Of a DNA stretch of 64,000 bases, positions 21,790 to 32,160 are shown piece by piece. A program made the translations under genes and the position numbers. Under the pieces are notes generated by a model that saw only the letters and a list, made by a program, of their open reading frames with translations, searched no databases and was not told the DNA's origin. How positions within the stretch are numbered: position 1 is the stretch's first letter; the number at the start of each line of letters is the position of its first letter. This stretch comes from Armillaria gallica. Its lineage: Eukaryota > Basidiomycota > Agaricomycetes > Agaricales > Physalacriaceae. The DNA is taken from NCBI GenBank assembly GCA_037576215.1, contig JBANDB010000004.1, forward strand, positions 1,488,001 to 1,552,000, given 5' to 3'.

Positions 21790-22263
21790 TAAATTACTAA
21801 GGTCCAGACCACGAATAACACCGCTCACGCAATATCGACCTGTCAAAAGGAATACCCCAGTCGAATTGAAATGACTAGTGATGAAGGAATCGAACCAAGA
21901 TCTAATCGATCGCCAATAGTGCAATCACGATCGGACACTAGTGGAAATTCTAAGTCACTAGTGGACTTGTAATTTTGAACGAGTTCACTAGTCCCCTTTA
22001 GGGTCACTAGTGACCTTGCAAGATGATTAAAACACCTCGATTGGGCAAGAGCTTCACTAGTCTCATGGGAAAAGGGACTTAGATGTATTCCTTACAAACG
22101 ACCTCACATCGCACAGAGAGAGCAAGCATACGAAAATATTTGTATTTAGGTGCCTATCCACACTTATGGCACTAGTTAATAAGAAAGAAACATATGCCCT
22201 AAAGGCGTGCACAGAAAACTATAGTGAAAATGTTCGCATTTTAAAAAGCCCAAGGCTGACAGA
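21790..22263. promoter_or_regulatory. Intergenic spacer between antisense genes A and B; likely promoter region of A
   Basis: No gene is seen. The stretch lies upstream of antisense gene A and downstream of antisense gene B, and it holds a cluster of ACTAGT sites (for example around 21940-22010). A promoter for gene A would have to lie here or within the short sense ORF. The function is inferred from position only. Confidence 0.35.
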
Positions 22264-24421
22264 TCAAGCCACCCCTGGCGCACCATCAGGAGAAGGACGA
22301 ACGGGGGAGCTTGTGATTTGATCAACGAGTGCGTCGACTTCATCGCCTGAGTCCCCTTTAGCCACCACACTAGCCTCCCGAGACGGAACTGGAAGAGTAG
22401 CGATTCTGGGACCCTCGACGATGGGAGAGAGAGGCCGTTCGCCCCTAAGAAGGGGATGGTGGGAAGCTGGAGCAGCGACGCTCTCGAATGAACGGGTCCC
22501 GCTGGCTGAAGGCAACATGATCAGGAAAGAAGAAAGCGAACACGAGAGGTGGCAAACGTACTAGCATCCGAAGGAATGGGAGAAGACCGTTCAAGCTTAA
22601 GGAGAGCCACCCGCAGTTGTTCGTCGAAGTCCTGGCTCTCAAAGACGATTCCGCGGAGAGCACCCCTCCCTTCGCTGATGGCAGCATCCTGACAGATACC
22701 AAGGGTCTCTTCCAAGGAGGCACGGTATTGCTGCGCAGCGTGAGCAGCGGCGTTTGCACAGTTTTCAAAAACTTGGAGAGTGGTGGTTGTACGGCTGATG
22801 GAAGTACGAACGTCTTCAGGAGTGAAAAACAAGATTAGCAACCAAAAGAAATCACAAGAAACGAACGTACTATCAGGGGTTGCCTCAACAAACTTTGCCA
22901 GTTCCTTACGAGCAAAGTAACGCTGAAGAGGCTCTGCACGGAAGGAACAGAGGCTCTTGGTAGCCGCCTCGCAATTGTTGCAGCGTTTGCCCCACCCCAA
23001 GAAGACGCAGGCTTGGTTTTGGACCTAGAAGAACATTGAGCGCATCCATACCGAGGCTGGTAAAGCGAAGTAGGGAGTAAGCGGAAGCGTAGGAAAGGGA
23101 GGAGAAATACTCACCACAATCGACGCCTGTAAGATGGGATCGATTTCCTCGTCTTTAATGGGGACTGGAACCTCTCTACCATACCGGTGCGCTGAAAACC
23201 TGCTAGTCAGAGGAGAAATGCGAAGAATGATTTAGAAAACTGACTGCCGAAAGCTAAATGCTTCTTGTTCTTGATAGTTACCGTGGCAGGGGCTGCTACC
23301 TTGGACGAGGAAGCCACAGGCTTCTCCTCCTTGGCAACGACTCGCTGCGAGGACCGCGTACCATGGGAACTACTGGCCACTAGTCAAGTAGTCAGCCAGA
23401 GAGAACACTATGACGCAAGGAAAGAAGGCTTACTGGGAGCAGGTTCATCCTTCACTGAACCAGGCTGGGTCCTCGCGGCCTTCTTAGGCGGACCAATCAG
23501 TACAGTAATCGAGAGGCCGACCTCGGGTTCCTTGGGATAGGTGAACTTCTTTTTATGCGACGACGCCTTCTGCTTTTGGTGCTTGGAAGTGCCTTTAACC
23601 TAAACCGAGGCAGCCACCTAAGTAGACGGCAAGCAAGAAAACGAAAGTACATACCAGAGGAGCAGGGCCACTAGTGGAGGAAGCTTTGCCAGGCGACCGA
23701 GCCTTGAGCTTGGGAGCACCTTTACCACCAGTGTGCTACGTAAAAAGAGTGAATCGATAAGCGAAACATGAAAGAGATCGATGACTGACCTGGGGGAGGA
23801 TATCCTCCTCAGACTCGTCCAATTCTTCCTCACCTCCGTCGTCGGTTCCATTCTCCTCACTAGTGGCGTCGCCCCCTCCTTCGTCATCATCATCAGCGGA
23901 AGCATCCTGGTCGCCTGAATCATCGACTGGGGAGGCTGGACGTTACGACCCTTGGGTTTGGATAATGCGGAAAGGAAAATGTCGGGCAGCGGAGTATCTT
24001 CCTCGATTTTGGCACGCTGGGAGGGATTGTCCAATCGAAGGAAAGGAAAAGAAAAGACAATAGTACGCACCCCAGACCATTCGCGCATCTTTAGCTCCCA
24101 GCCGTCGAAGCTAGGAAGTTGCAAGTTCGCCGGGAGTTCAGCGACAATGGTCTCGCAGGTGTAAAGCAGGTCGCACGCAAAGGACGCAGCCGGATGTGCT
24201 TTGTCCTCACGAGAAAGTTTCAGGATGCTGATCTAAAAAGAATTGCAAAGAGGAAAATTTTAGCAAGGACCGACAGCAATAGTAAAGGATTCGCGTACCA
24301 AGAAGGGAGTGCCATCTTTTAACGCCTGAGAGAGTTCTTTCGGCCGGCATTGACCACGCTTGTCTGGATTGAGAAAGGGACGGAGTCGATTGACCCCAGC
24401 AGCGAAATCCTCGGGCCTCAT
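22264..24421 (-). pseudogene. Antisense gene B of the retrotransposon, 10 exons, about 539 aa, one frameshift
   Basis: Minus-strand exons: 24421-24299, 24232-24071, 24016-23790, 23735-23655, 23599-23434, 23379-23245, 23191-23115, 23024-22871, 22813-22562 and 22505-22264. The nine introns are GT-AG, 53-66 nt except one of 90 nt (23025-23114). All junctions keep frame except that exon 3 is 227 nt: it changes frame inside a run of four G on the plus strand (23929-23932). One extra base there would make every exon consistent, so I read this as a 1-nt deletion; an unusual splice choice is the alternative. The protein has a hydrophilic N-terminus, an Asp/Glu-rich stretch in exon 3, a Lys-rich segment in exon 5 (KHQKQKASSHKKKF), and in exon 8 a cysteine cluster C-x8-C-x2-C-x7-C after ACVFLGWGKRC. 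It ends with a Ser/Pro-rich tail. The Cys cluster and basic stretch suggest nucleic-acid binding, but no family is recognised. The first ATG is uncertain. Confidence 0.75.
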
Positions 24422-24869
24422 GAGTGAAAAGAGAGGAACACTAGTGAAGACTAAGGACAAATAGTCAATGGGAGGAGCCAGCAATGAAATTTTATAGAAG
24501 TTGGACTTAGGTTTGATTCAATACAGTTTTCCAAGCTGAGCTTGAAACGGCTGTGCCGGCGGTGCGGCTAGCAACCTCCTCGATCACAGTAGTTGCTCAT
24601 ACACTACTAGTAGCTGTAGCATGCAATGAGAACGAATGAATAAGATAAGAAACCGTCCTAGCAAAGCAAGATTTGCGCTGTCATGCGGGAACCTGAAAAT
24701 CATTAAGTGAATTTGATGATCATTGATGGCCAAGTGCCAGTCGGACTTAGTGACTGAAACGTGATCAAGACCTGTGACCTCAAAAGAATTAGCAATGGGC
24801 CACTAGTAGGACATACTGCTAAGTACAAAAAGGGACTTAGATGACTGGGGACAGTCATTATTACAGTAT
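24422..24869. promoter_or_regulatory. Region between antisense gene B and the PPT; likely its promoter/5' UTR
   Basis: The frame of exon 1 stays open about 97 bases upstream of its first ATG, without another ATG, so a short upstream exon is possible. No other gene is seen. The stretch contains several ACTAGT-like sites. The antisense promoter must lie here or in the adjacent 3' LTR. Confidence 0.35.
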
Positions 24870-24877
24870 GGGGGAGA
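24870..24877 (+). promoter_or_regulatory. Polypurine tract
   Basis: GGGGGAGA directly abuts the 3' LTR start (TGATACGCC at 24878), the position needed to prime plus-strand DNA synthesis. Confidence 0.8.
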
Positions 24878-26244
24878 TGATACGCCGTCTACGCATTCAC
24901 ACCTAGATTTTGCGATTTTATAATAATACTATTGCATATCTATCTTACATTAGTGATACTTAAAGGACTATAGCTGAGGCTTCGAAGCTGATAGTTAGAC
25001 TAGTATGTGACTAGTAGAGCCAGGACTTAGATGCGATACCACTAGTGGGTTAAATCTACCAGCCGGCCATACTAGTGACTTGAATGCTAACAGGGCTAAG
25101 TGAATACGGCCACTAGTGGACAAGTAACATGACTAGCGCACCAAACAAGAAGCAGAGGACACAAATCTCGTGAAGTTCAGTCACTAGCGAGCCGCTCTGG
25201 GCATAAACGCCTAAGTCAGGTTAACTAGTCACACGGCAATCTCGAAACAGGACTTAGAAATGAATTAGCAACGGATTAACCTTGCGGTAGATCCGCCGGG
25301 TGCGATACAGATCCATTGCGATTGGTACTAGTATAGCCAGGCTGCGCCTTCGATCACGATCGACAGCTGTTACAGGCACGCTCGCCTGGCTAGTCATTTA
25401 TCCTTGGCACTAGTGGAGCATCGCTGGGCCCAGGACACGGAATACCACCGCTAGCGGAGCTCCTAGGCTCACTAGTCAGCAAGCGATCGTTTCTAGACCG
25501 ACTATTGTGTGATTATTCACCATTATTCGTGACTAGCCAAGAAATCCTTATCAATAATACCCCTCTAGTCAGTTATTTATATCTCGATCGTACCTTGTTT
25601 GTCAGTATATAAGTAGTAGAATAGGCGCACGCTGCTCAGGCAAGCCATCCCCGCAATTGTGACCTACTAGTCAGTATCTAGTGCCCCAATTAAAGGCCTT
25701 TGTGCTTAACCTCGACGAAGCGGCTACTAGTCGCTAAGTTACACATAGCATTGAGTGAATAGAAGTGTCTTAGAGCAATCTTTTGTGTCCTGCAAAGGCC
25801 AAGAGTGTTTCGAAGTTAGTTCAAGCGAGTTCTTGAAGTTTAAAGTATTATTCTTAGGCCAAGAGCGCCACTAGTCTGCCTAGAAAGCGACTAGTCAAGT
25901 GTTTATTCACTTGTAAGACATTATAGGGCCAAGAGAGCCACTAGTTCGAAGCAGTCCCAGTCAGAGCGAGCGCAGTAGCTCAAGTCGAGTCACTATTCAT
26001 CCAATTGTGTCTTACCAACCCCGCTAGTGCGAGTAGTACACTTGTATAGCTCACTAGTAACGAAATAAAACGTCTTTAAACAACTTTCCTTGATTATTGA
26101 AGTCTGCAGAGTGCTTCTATCGTACTCGAAATGCCCGAATTCAATACATTGGTGATAAGTGTAGAGTTAGTGATTGGTTTAGTGTTGTTGGTGTTCATTG
26201 CCAGCCTCTAGTCCATTTGCCACTCGCCGTTACCGAGCACATCA
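24878..26244 (+). repeat. 3' LTR (1367 bp)
   Basis: Over 99.5 percent identical by eye to the 5' LTR, with the same TG...CA ends, TATA box (25606), AATAAA (26064) and ACTAGT sites. It is followed by the right-hand ACGC duplication. Confidence 0.97.
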
Positions 26245-26352
26245 ACGCCCATTTATTTTTTCATCTTGACATGATTTTGCTCTCATTCCTCTGCTATCGA
26301 CGTGCTGTACTACACGTAAAATACTGATATAATAAAATTCCATGTTCTAAAA

Positions 26353-26562
26353 ATGCCCCATAAGGGAAGGACTCAAGGCGCATTTCCTCAAAACACCGGT
26401 GTCCCTGCTATCCCACCTGATGCAGAGCAAACTTCATTTTTGATACTGGATGACTTGCCTGACGATCTTCATGTAACTCCCAAGAAATTTTTGAGGCCAT
26501 GGCATGGCAGAGGCACGAGAGTGGCAGAAATATGGGCGGTGCAACGGTGCAAGACGCAGTAG
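26353..26562 (+). CDS. 69-aa ORF conserved in both copies of the 552-bp element
   Basis: The ATG-started frame encodes a protein beginning MPHKGR, with an acidic centre (ILDDLPDDLH) and a basic C-terminal half. The copy at 61123-61332 is the same length with a few residue changes (TQ to SR near the start, Q to R near the end). A TATA-like gatataataaaa lies about 30 bp upstream. No family is recognised. Equal length in both copies may reflect recent copying rather than selection. Confidence 0.4.
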   Translation: MPHKGRTQGAFPQNTGVPAIPPDAEQTSFLILDDLPDDLHVTPKKFLRPWHGRGTRVAEIWAVQRCKTQ

Positions 26563-26658
26563 TAGCCCTTGTGGTGGTGGGAAAGTCCTTCCAAACATGG
26601 CTGCTGATGTAACGGGGCCGATGGTCATAGCAAGGGGGGCGCGGTTAAAACAGGACTA

Positions 26659-28129
26659 GGACAGTAAGAAAATTGCCATAGTCATCTTCTGGTTTCCATA
26701 AAGCCAGACATCCATCTCATTCCAAATACATTATTTTCTTTCATGGAATATGAATGGTGATGATGAATTTTCCTGGTATGAATCACCTTGGTATATGCAC
26801 CAAATATTTTCCATCTATCAGAAGCTACCATCATGAAAGATGACCTGCACAATTGGCTTGTCTTCATTGGTGAGCATTGGTAGATCCATCATTGATTTGA
26901 TGCCCATTTGCATATAGGTCCAAAGAGTACACTGACTCTAAATAGATGGACAAATGTGATTACAACTGTATTGGTCGATCGGTAGTACGAGGAAGGTCTA
27001 TAAAAACGATGTCAGTCGAGGGAAGAGAGGTGTGAAAAGGAACGTACTCGAGCAGGGCTTCCTCATTGCCAACGGTCCTGGTATCCAAATATTGCTTGAG
27101 CTTTCTTTCACGTCATATAGCGATCCACCACACTGAGGGAAAGACCTCGATGTTGCTTTAAAAGCATGTATCCGACCACGTTTGTTGTCTGTAAGAGACA
27201 AGGTCAACGTGATTAACAAATGTCGATGAAGGGAGACTGACATCGTTCACGAGCGTGTTCAGTATTATTCAGGCAGAGTTGGTTTCATCTGGATGTGACT
27301 GGAAATGGAGGGCAGAGATTGGGGTAGAGCAGGGCATCGTGGACGTCCATGGCCGATGAGGGCAGTTGGTAGATCTTGGCACTAAGTTCCGACAACATCA
27401 TGACTGCCGCTCTGAGACGTTGCATGCGACGTTGCCCAAATTTACATGAAAATGAACAAAGACAGATGTTCAATCTCATTGTAACCTCATGGGGTTTGTA
27501 ATACAAAGGACTGGCATCCTATTCCTTGTAGTGCACACCCTGTATGAAAAGAATGAAGAAAAAAAACACAGTATCAACAGTGATGTCATGAACCAACAAA
27601 CGTGCGCTATTCCTCAACGTCTTCCCAGCAATAGGACTGTTCGCTTGAGGTCACTCCTAGGAAGTCTCACCCATTGTATACCATCCTTACAGATTTATCA
27701 CGACTTCGAACGATGGTATTCAGGCGAATGAATTGACCACACCCGATTAACGTTATATTCAGTCCCGACTTATAGGCAGTACTGAAGGTCTATCAGCGAC
27801 CAATAAGCTGAATAGAAAGGGAGAAAATATTGGCATACAGTTTGCCTTCCATCATGCCTGTTTCTCAGCACCAGACAATTCCTATCAAGATCAAAATCAG
27901 TCATCCAATTTTCACTGAGATCAGATAGGATGGACGAACCTCAAGAGGAAAATTCATCCACAAAGAATCGCAAAGTAGGTTGTGCGAACCCTGATGAACA
28001 GCATCGAAGCAGAAGTAGCAACCTTGGAGTATGGTGATACCTGGAGGAAATCGATAGCGTGATAACGAAATCTTCATGCATGGATCGACGGATAAGCCGA
28101 GCATGAGGATCCATGGGAATGATGTCCGA
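26659..28129. repeat. Duplicated HET-gene 3' flank continued (pairs loosely with 34550-35330)
   Basis: After the right-hand target duplication the sequence resumes the paralogy that stopped at 11050 (gccatagt-tcttct-g and following bases, compare 34562). Similarity then becomes patchy: 26985-27240 resembles 34870-35080. Minus-strand fragments such as 26998-27243 look like exon remnants, but I do not recognise them and they are not open in the other copy. Confidence 0.55.
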
Positions 28130-31100
28130 GACGCCATGAAGAGAGGTAAAAGAGCAAAGGTCGGAGTGGACAGATTTACAGTCACCGAATGGGAGTCTGA
28201 AGGAGATGGTGTCAGGCTGAAGCCAGACTTAACAAGGGAATACTAGTAAAGAAGGAAGGAGTGTAGAAGGAATAGAAATGTAGAACATAGGATCAAGCCA
28301 GTACTCACACAGGCAGGAACCAGTGTGAACACAGGCTAAAGTCAGTACATGCTGCATAAAACCAGTGTCATAGGCACTGGTCTAACATAGCCAACCACTG
28401 GATTGAACAAACCTAGATACAAACAGTAGAAAAGTATAAATATGTGAAAGTAGGAGTAGAACAATTCAGAGACAATTACCCCACAGATTACACCACAAGA
28501 TACAAGATCTGAATATTTCGGCACCTCAAGAGATTTTACAAGAGCTTAACAAACCATTCTCGGATACCAACAATATTATCATTCTCGGATACCAACAGCA
28601 TTATCATTCTCAAATTCCAACAACATCTCCATTCTCAACTCCAACCAACGATATTACTATTCCCATTACCAACCAGCGATATTACCACTCTTGACTCCAA
28701 CCAACGATATTACCCATTCCCGATACCAACCCACAATATTACCATTCTCGATTACCCACAACATTATCATTCTTGAATACCAGCTACATTTCCATTCCCA
28801 GTATCACCATTCTCGACAACAGCCAGTATTACCATTCTTGACCACTCCAATATTATCATTCTTGACACCAATCACACACCATATTGCCATTCCATCCACA
28901 AACCCACATTACCATTCTTGACTATTACCAACAATACTATTTCTGATCACACCACATCATTCTCACAATCCACATCTCACCAAGCACACTATTATCCCCA
29001 TTTACCCCACACATTATCTCCAATCACTCAACCCTTGGAACTAGATTGATAAATCCATAGCATTCGTGCTTGACCCCATCGAACTACAACAGCAGTGCAG
29101 ATATTTACGCTGTACTGAAAGGGAATTCACCTAATCCCGAATCCCGCTGACAATGGTCTGCAGTACAAGTTTAGTCAAGACTCAAATGAAAGATAAAAAT
29201 AAACATACTTCGAAAATTTGTCGAAATTCTGACGGGAGACGAGGTACATCATCACGAAGAAAATACAATGGCAGCCTAGCCTTGCTGATGCCCTACGGTA
29301 CGTAGGATTTTACGACATTGCTTCATGGTGTTTTGGTTGTCAGGAATTGACCTATTTGCTATTATCCTCCGGTGCTTCCACCTGGTCTAACAAAGAATTT
29401 TAGACGCGTACGTCGATAGATAAGGACATGAGACCACAAACCATTGCTATATCCGGCAGATCACATTGAATAGAACACGACTGTTATCGGGCTGAGTGCC
29501 ACGAAATCGACACAAGGCCATCCAAGTGAAGGACGAAATGGGGGGGGACTGTGGATACTTGTTCATAGGGTTACTGGCTGGCATCGATGGAGAATGAGAA
29601 ACAGATGCGAACTTTTCTGGAAAGCCCAGTATGAGTCGCTGATGTTGATATTGGCCAGGGGCAGCAATGGTGATTGAATATTGACAATTGTGACTGCCAT
29701 GCTCTGGGACGATAACAAGGAAGCTTGATCGTTGGTCTTCAACCGCCTGTAAAGAATAGCATTCAGCTCGGCTGAGAAGACGAAGCAGACGGTTATGCAC
29801 AATGATGATTTTCATGTCTTCTGACCGCAGTGAATCCCCGTAACACCAGGTGATGCATCCTCCCCAGTCGCATAAAATAAATGCTTCTGCAAGAGGCAAG
29901 CGTGTTATTCATGATGAAATAACTGTCCTGAGTGTAATGTTGTTGAGAAAAAACAGATGAAGATATCACAATTCTTACTTTGGTGCCTTCCTACGAAGAT
30001 GTACTTAAACAGTTTATTGAGTCCCTCAGTCCTAAAGTCGTGGTACGGTCATATAAGACCTCGAATGGTAGTTTTTTTTTTTTATGATTCCAGATCCCTA
30101 GCATGTGCAGGTAATGATGCGAATGTACAGAAGGCCCAGGAGATCACTCATAAAAAGCTCTCAGGAAGAGTCGACAGCCATCCATTCTCAATACTTCTAA
30201 ATCAACTTCTCCAAAGCTGCTGAGTGTAAACTAGTCATAGTCGGCCCTAATTTCAAGGCAGAGAAGTACGCTACCTATGTGTCTGCAAAATGACAAAAAA
30301 CAGCAAACTTGGTTGACATCCTACAGAGTGGAGAGTGGACCAGACCATAGTTGATGTTGGAAAGATGCAGAAACAAATCGAGCAGAGGTTTCACAGTACT
30401 GCTACTGACAGCCGGCATGTCAGACAATGAGTTCGTTCTAAGAAGGCAATCGTGTTGAGGAAGTTGCCAAGTCCGAGGTCAGCAAATTTGGTCCGACTGC
30501 CGGATTGTGGGTATGATTTCGGCTTCAGGGCTCTGGTTCCTCCTTCCAAGACTGCCCCATCTGGTAGGCCATGTTATCTCTCACTGTCACTTTCTGAAGG
30601 AACAGTTTGTGGGTCAACAAGTGTGGGACATGGCAGCCTGGTTTTTTCTAGGATGCCTCTGAAGCCACCGGCCCTTATGCAGAAATCATCGAGATGGACG
30701 TTGTGTCGCCCTCATTTCAACAGATATCCAACTCTCAGTGATTGTTCATCATCTGCTGCACAAACAAGTGATGGCTCAATGACCATCTAGTAGGACCGTC
30801 CGGCGTCGAAAGATAGTGTTGATGGCAGTACTCATAGCTGTTATAGTCAACTTGGTGAGTCGCTCGATCCAATATTCTAGCACACCATAGCCTATGATGT
30901 TGAGCAGGAGAAAGACATAAGGACGGGCTCACAAGCCAGTCCATTCATGGGTGCCAATAACCGTAAGCTGTCCTTTCACTCTGACTTTATCCCATTGATT
31001 TTTCTGTGCATTTTATAGGCAAGTAGCATCAAGATGGAGCATGCCTATAGACTTCGCGACCAGCGGATGGCGATTTTTAGGTGGCGGAGGCTAAGACAAA

Positions 31101-31520
31101 AATGTTCCGGTTCAACGTGTGTCCTATTCATAGTTCTTTTCAAAAAATTCTATTGAGCTCGTTTCCTTACAGGCACAATCTATGTTACACCGATAAAAAG
31201 ACCATCTAGGACTCCATAACAAACCTTGGAAATCCTACCTCCTCTGCCATCTTATCTATCTCGTTGACTTCACGTTTACTTCCACAAACCATACTCCAGT
31301 CTTTCTCCATCCCAACATTTTGGCCACAAGCACCGTCGACCATTGACTTAGGACTGCCCTCAGGCCTCAGATCTAGACTTTCTTTGACAGCTTTCAATCG
31401 CAGGAGGAGCCTCACCTTTTCCGACCACCAGTTTACTTTCTTCAGGATCTGTTGTCCGTTATCCCATCCTGCTCGTATATATACATGAAGACAAATCTCC
31501 GCGTAGGGTGGAATTGCGGT
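28130..31520. repeat. Diverged segmental duplication, copy 2 (pairs with 3466-5900)
   Basis: The order of matching blocks is the same as in copy 1, with extra sequence at about 28200-29150 that copy 1 lacks (including the degenerate tandem repeat). A minus-strand exon-like stretch, 29447-29720, follows a possible GT-AG intron at 29721-29790 or so and encodes a Ser/Pro-rich tail. It is not open in copy 1. The gene is not recognised. Confidence 0.7.
28550..29030 (+). repeat. Degenerate tandem repeat, about 22-30-bp units
   Basis: The phrases ccattctcgataccaac, cattctcgactccaacc and attaccattcttgac recur irregularly about 15 times over 480 bases. The array is C/A/T-rich on this strand and contains no ORF of interest. 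Confidence 0.7.
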
Positions 31521-32160
31521 CGATCTAGCATGGTCTATTATCATCCTAATGCATCTGCTTGAATTATCTATATCACCCTTCGAACTCGTGATGCAATCAT
31601 CAGGTCAGAGCTCCGCAAGTAAAAATAACTCGGCACCGGGTAGTGAAGCGTGATGAAAGGAGAGGTCAAAATGCCTTACCTAGTGTCCGAAGAATAGCGC
31701 CGCACCCACTTGTCACTCAGTGAAATCAATGGTGGTTCGTTCTTCCCATTCGTATTTCTTCAGGTAGATACGTCTCGTTCAACGAGGACTTCAATTTCGA
31801 AAATCATAAAGAAGTATCATTACTGGATATTTCGGGACTGAATGGGCATCCAGCGCTCCATGATGTCGTGGAAATGTATATCTGTACCTTCACTGTCTCA
31901 TATAACATCCGAGGGACATAAACATATGCTAACGATTGCTGCAAATGTAGTCCAGCGACATAGCGGAATTATACAAGTGTTGTGGTACTATCCTAATTTA
32001 AGCATAGTAATACGCATCATGCTCCGACCGAATGTTGATGGTTGTGATGCACTTTAATAGGCCCAACTATTCCTACCGGGGTGACGAGTCACCTCAATCC
32101 TCCGCTCAGTAACCATTCATCTTCGCATCCTCATTCCGCTGAGACTTAGGGAAAGTCAAA
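31521..32160. other. Upstream region of the HET gene; no gene seen
   Basis: The last 150 bases correspond to 9780-9987 upstream of the truncated paralogue, with the phrase gtgacgag-c-cctc and the identical bases before the ATG conserved. They probably contain the promoter. Nothing else is supported. Confidence 0.5.

Larger units (their letters stand above)
11193..26244 (+). mobile_element. Ty3/gypsy LTR retrotransposon, 15,052 bp, with antisense genes
   Basis: The two LTRs (1369 and 1367 bp) begin TG and end CA, and the host DNA on both sides carries the 4-bp duplication ACGC (11189-11192 and 26245-26248). The uninterrupted target sequence is visible at 61015-61018. The internal order is PBS, gag, protease, RT-RNaseH-integrase, two antisense spliced genes, PPT. 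The PR-RT-RH-IN order defines Ty3/gypsy (Metaviridae). At 15 kb the element is about twice the usual size. The extra length is the roughly 4.9 kb between pol and the 3' LTR. Near-identity of the LTRs implies recent insertion. Confidence 0.97.
11051..26658 (+). mobile_element. 552-bp element, copy 1, split by the LTR retrotransposon
   Basis: Two pieces, 11051-11192 and 26249-26658, together give 552 bp that align end to end with the uninterrupted copy at 60877-61428 (only about a dozen differences seen, many of them CG versus TG/CA). The element starts TAGTC and ends GACTA, and is flanked by a perfect 9-bp direct repeat ggacagtaa (11042-11050 and 26659-26667). The paralogous segment near 34.55 kb lacks the element and has a single copy of the target. 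The superfamily is uncertain. A 9-bp duplication suggests a Mutator-like non-autonomous element, but the terminal inverted repeat is only about 5 bp. Confidence 0.85.

Noticed and set aside
22521..23000. Long single-frame minus ORFs in the antisense region taken as genes in their own right
   Set aside because: They run through GT-AG introns of the multi-exon models. The exon parts fit the spliced gene and the intron parts are only fortuitously open.
28550..29030. Repeat array considered as a CRISPR
   Set aside because: Units are imperfect and contiguous with no constant repeat and variable spacer, and the genome is fungal.
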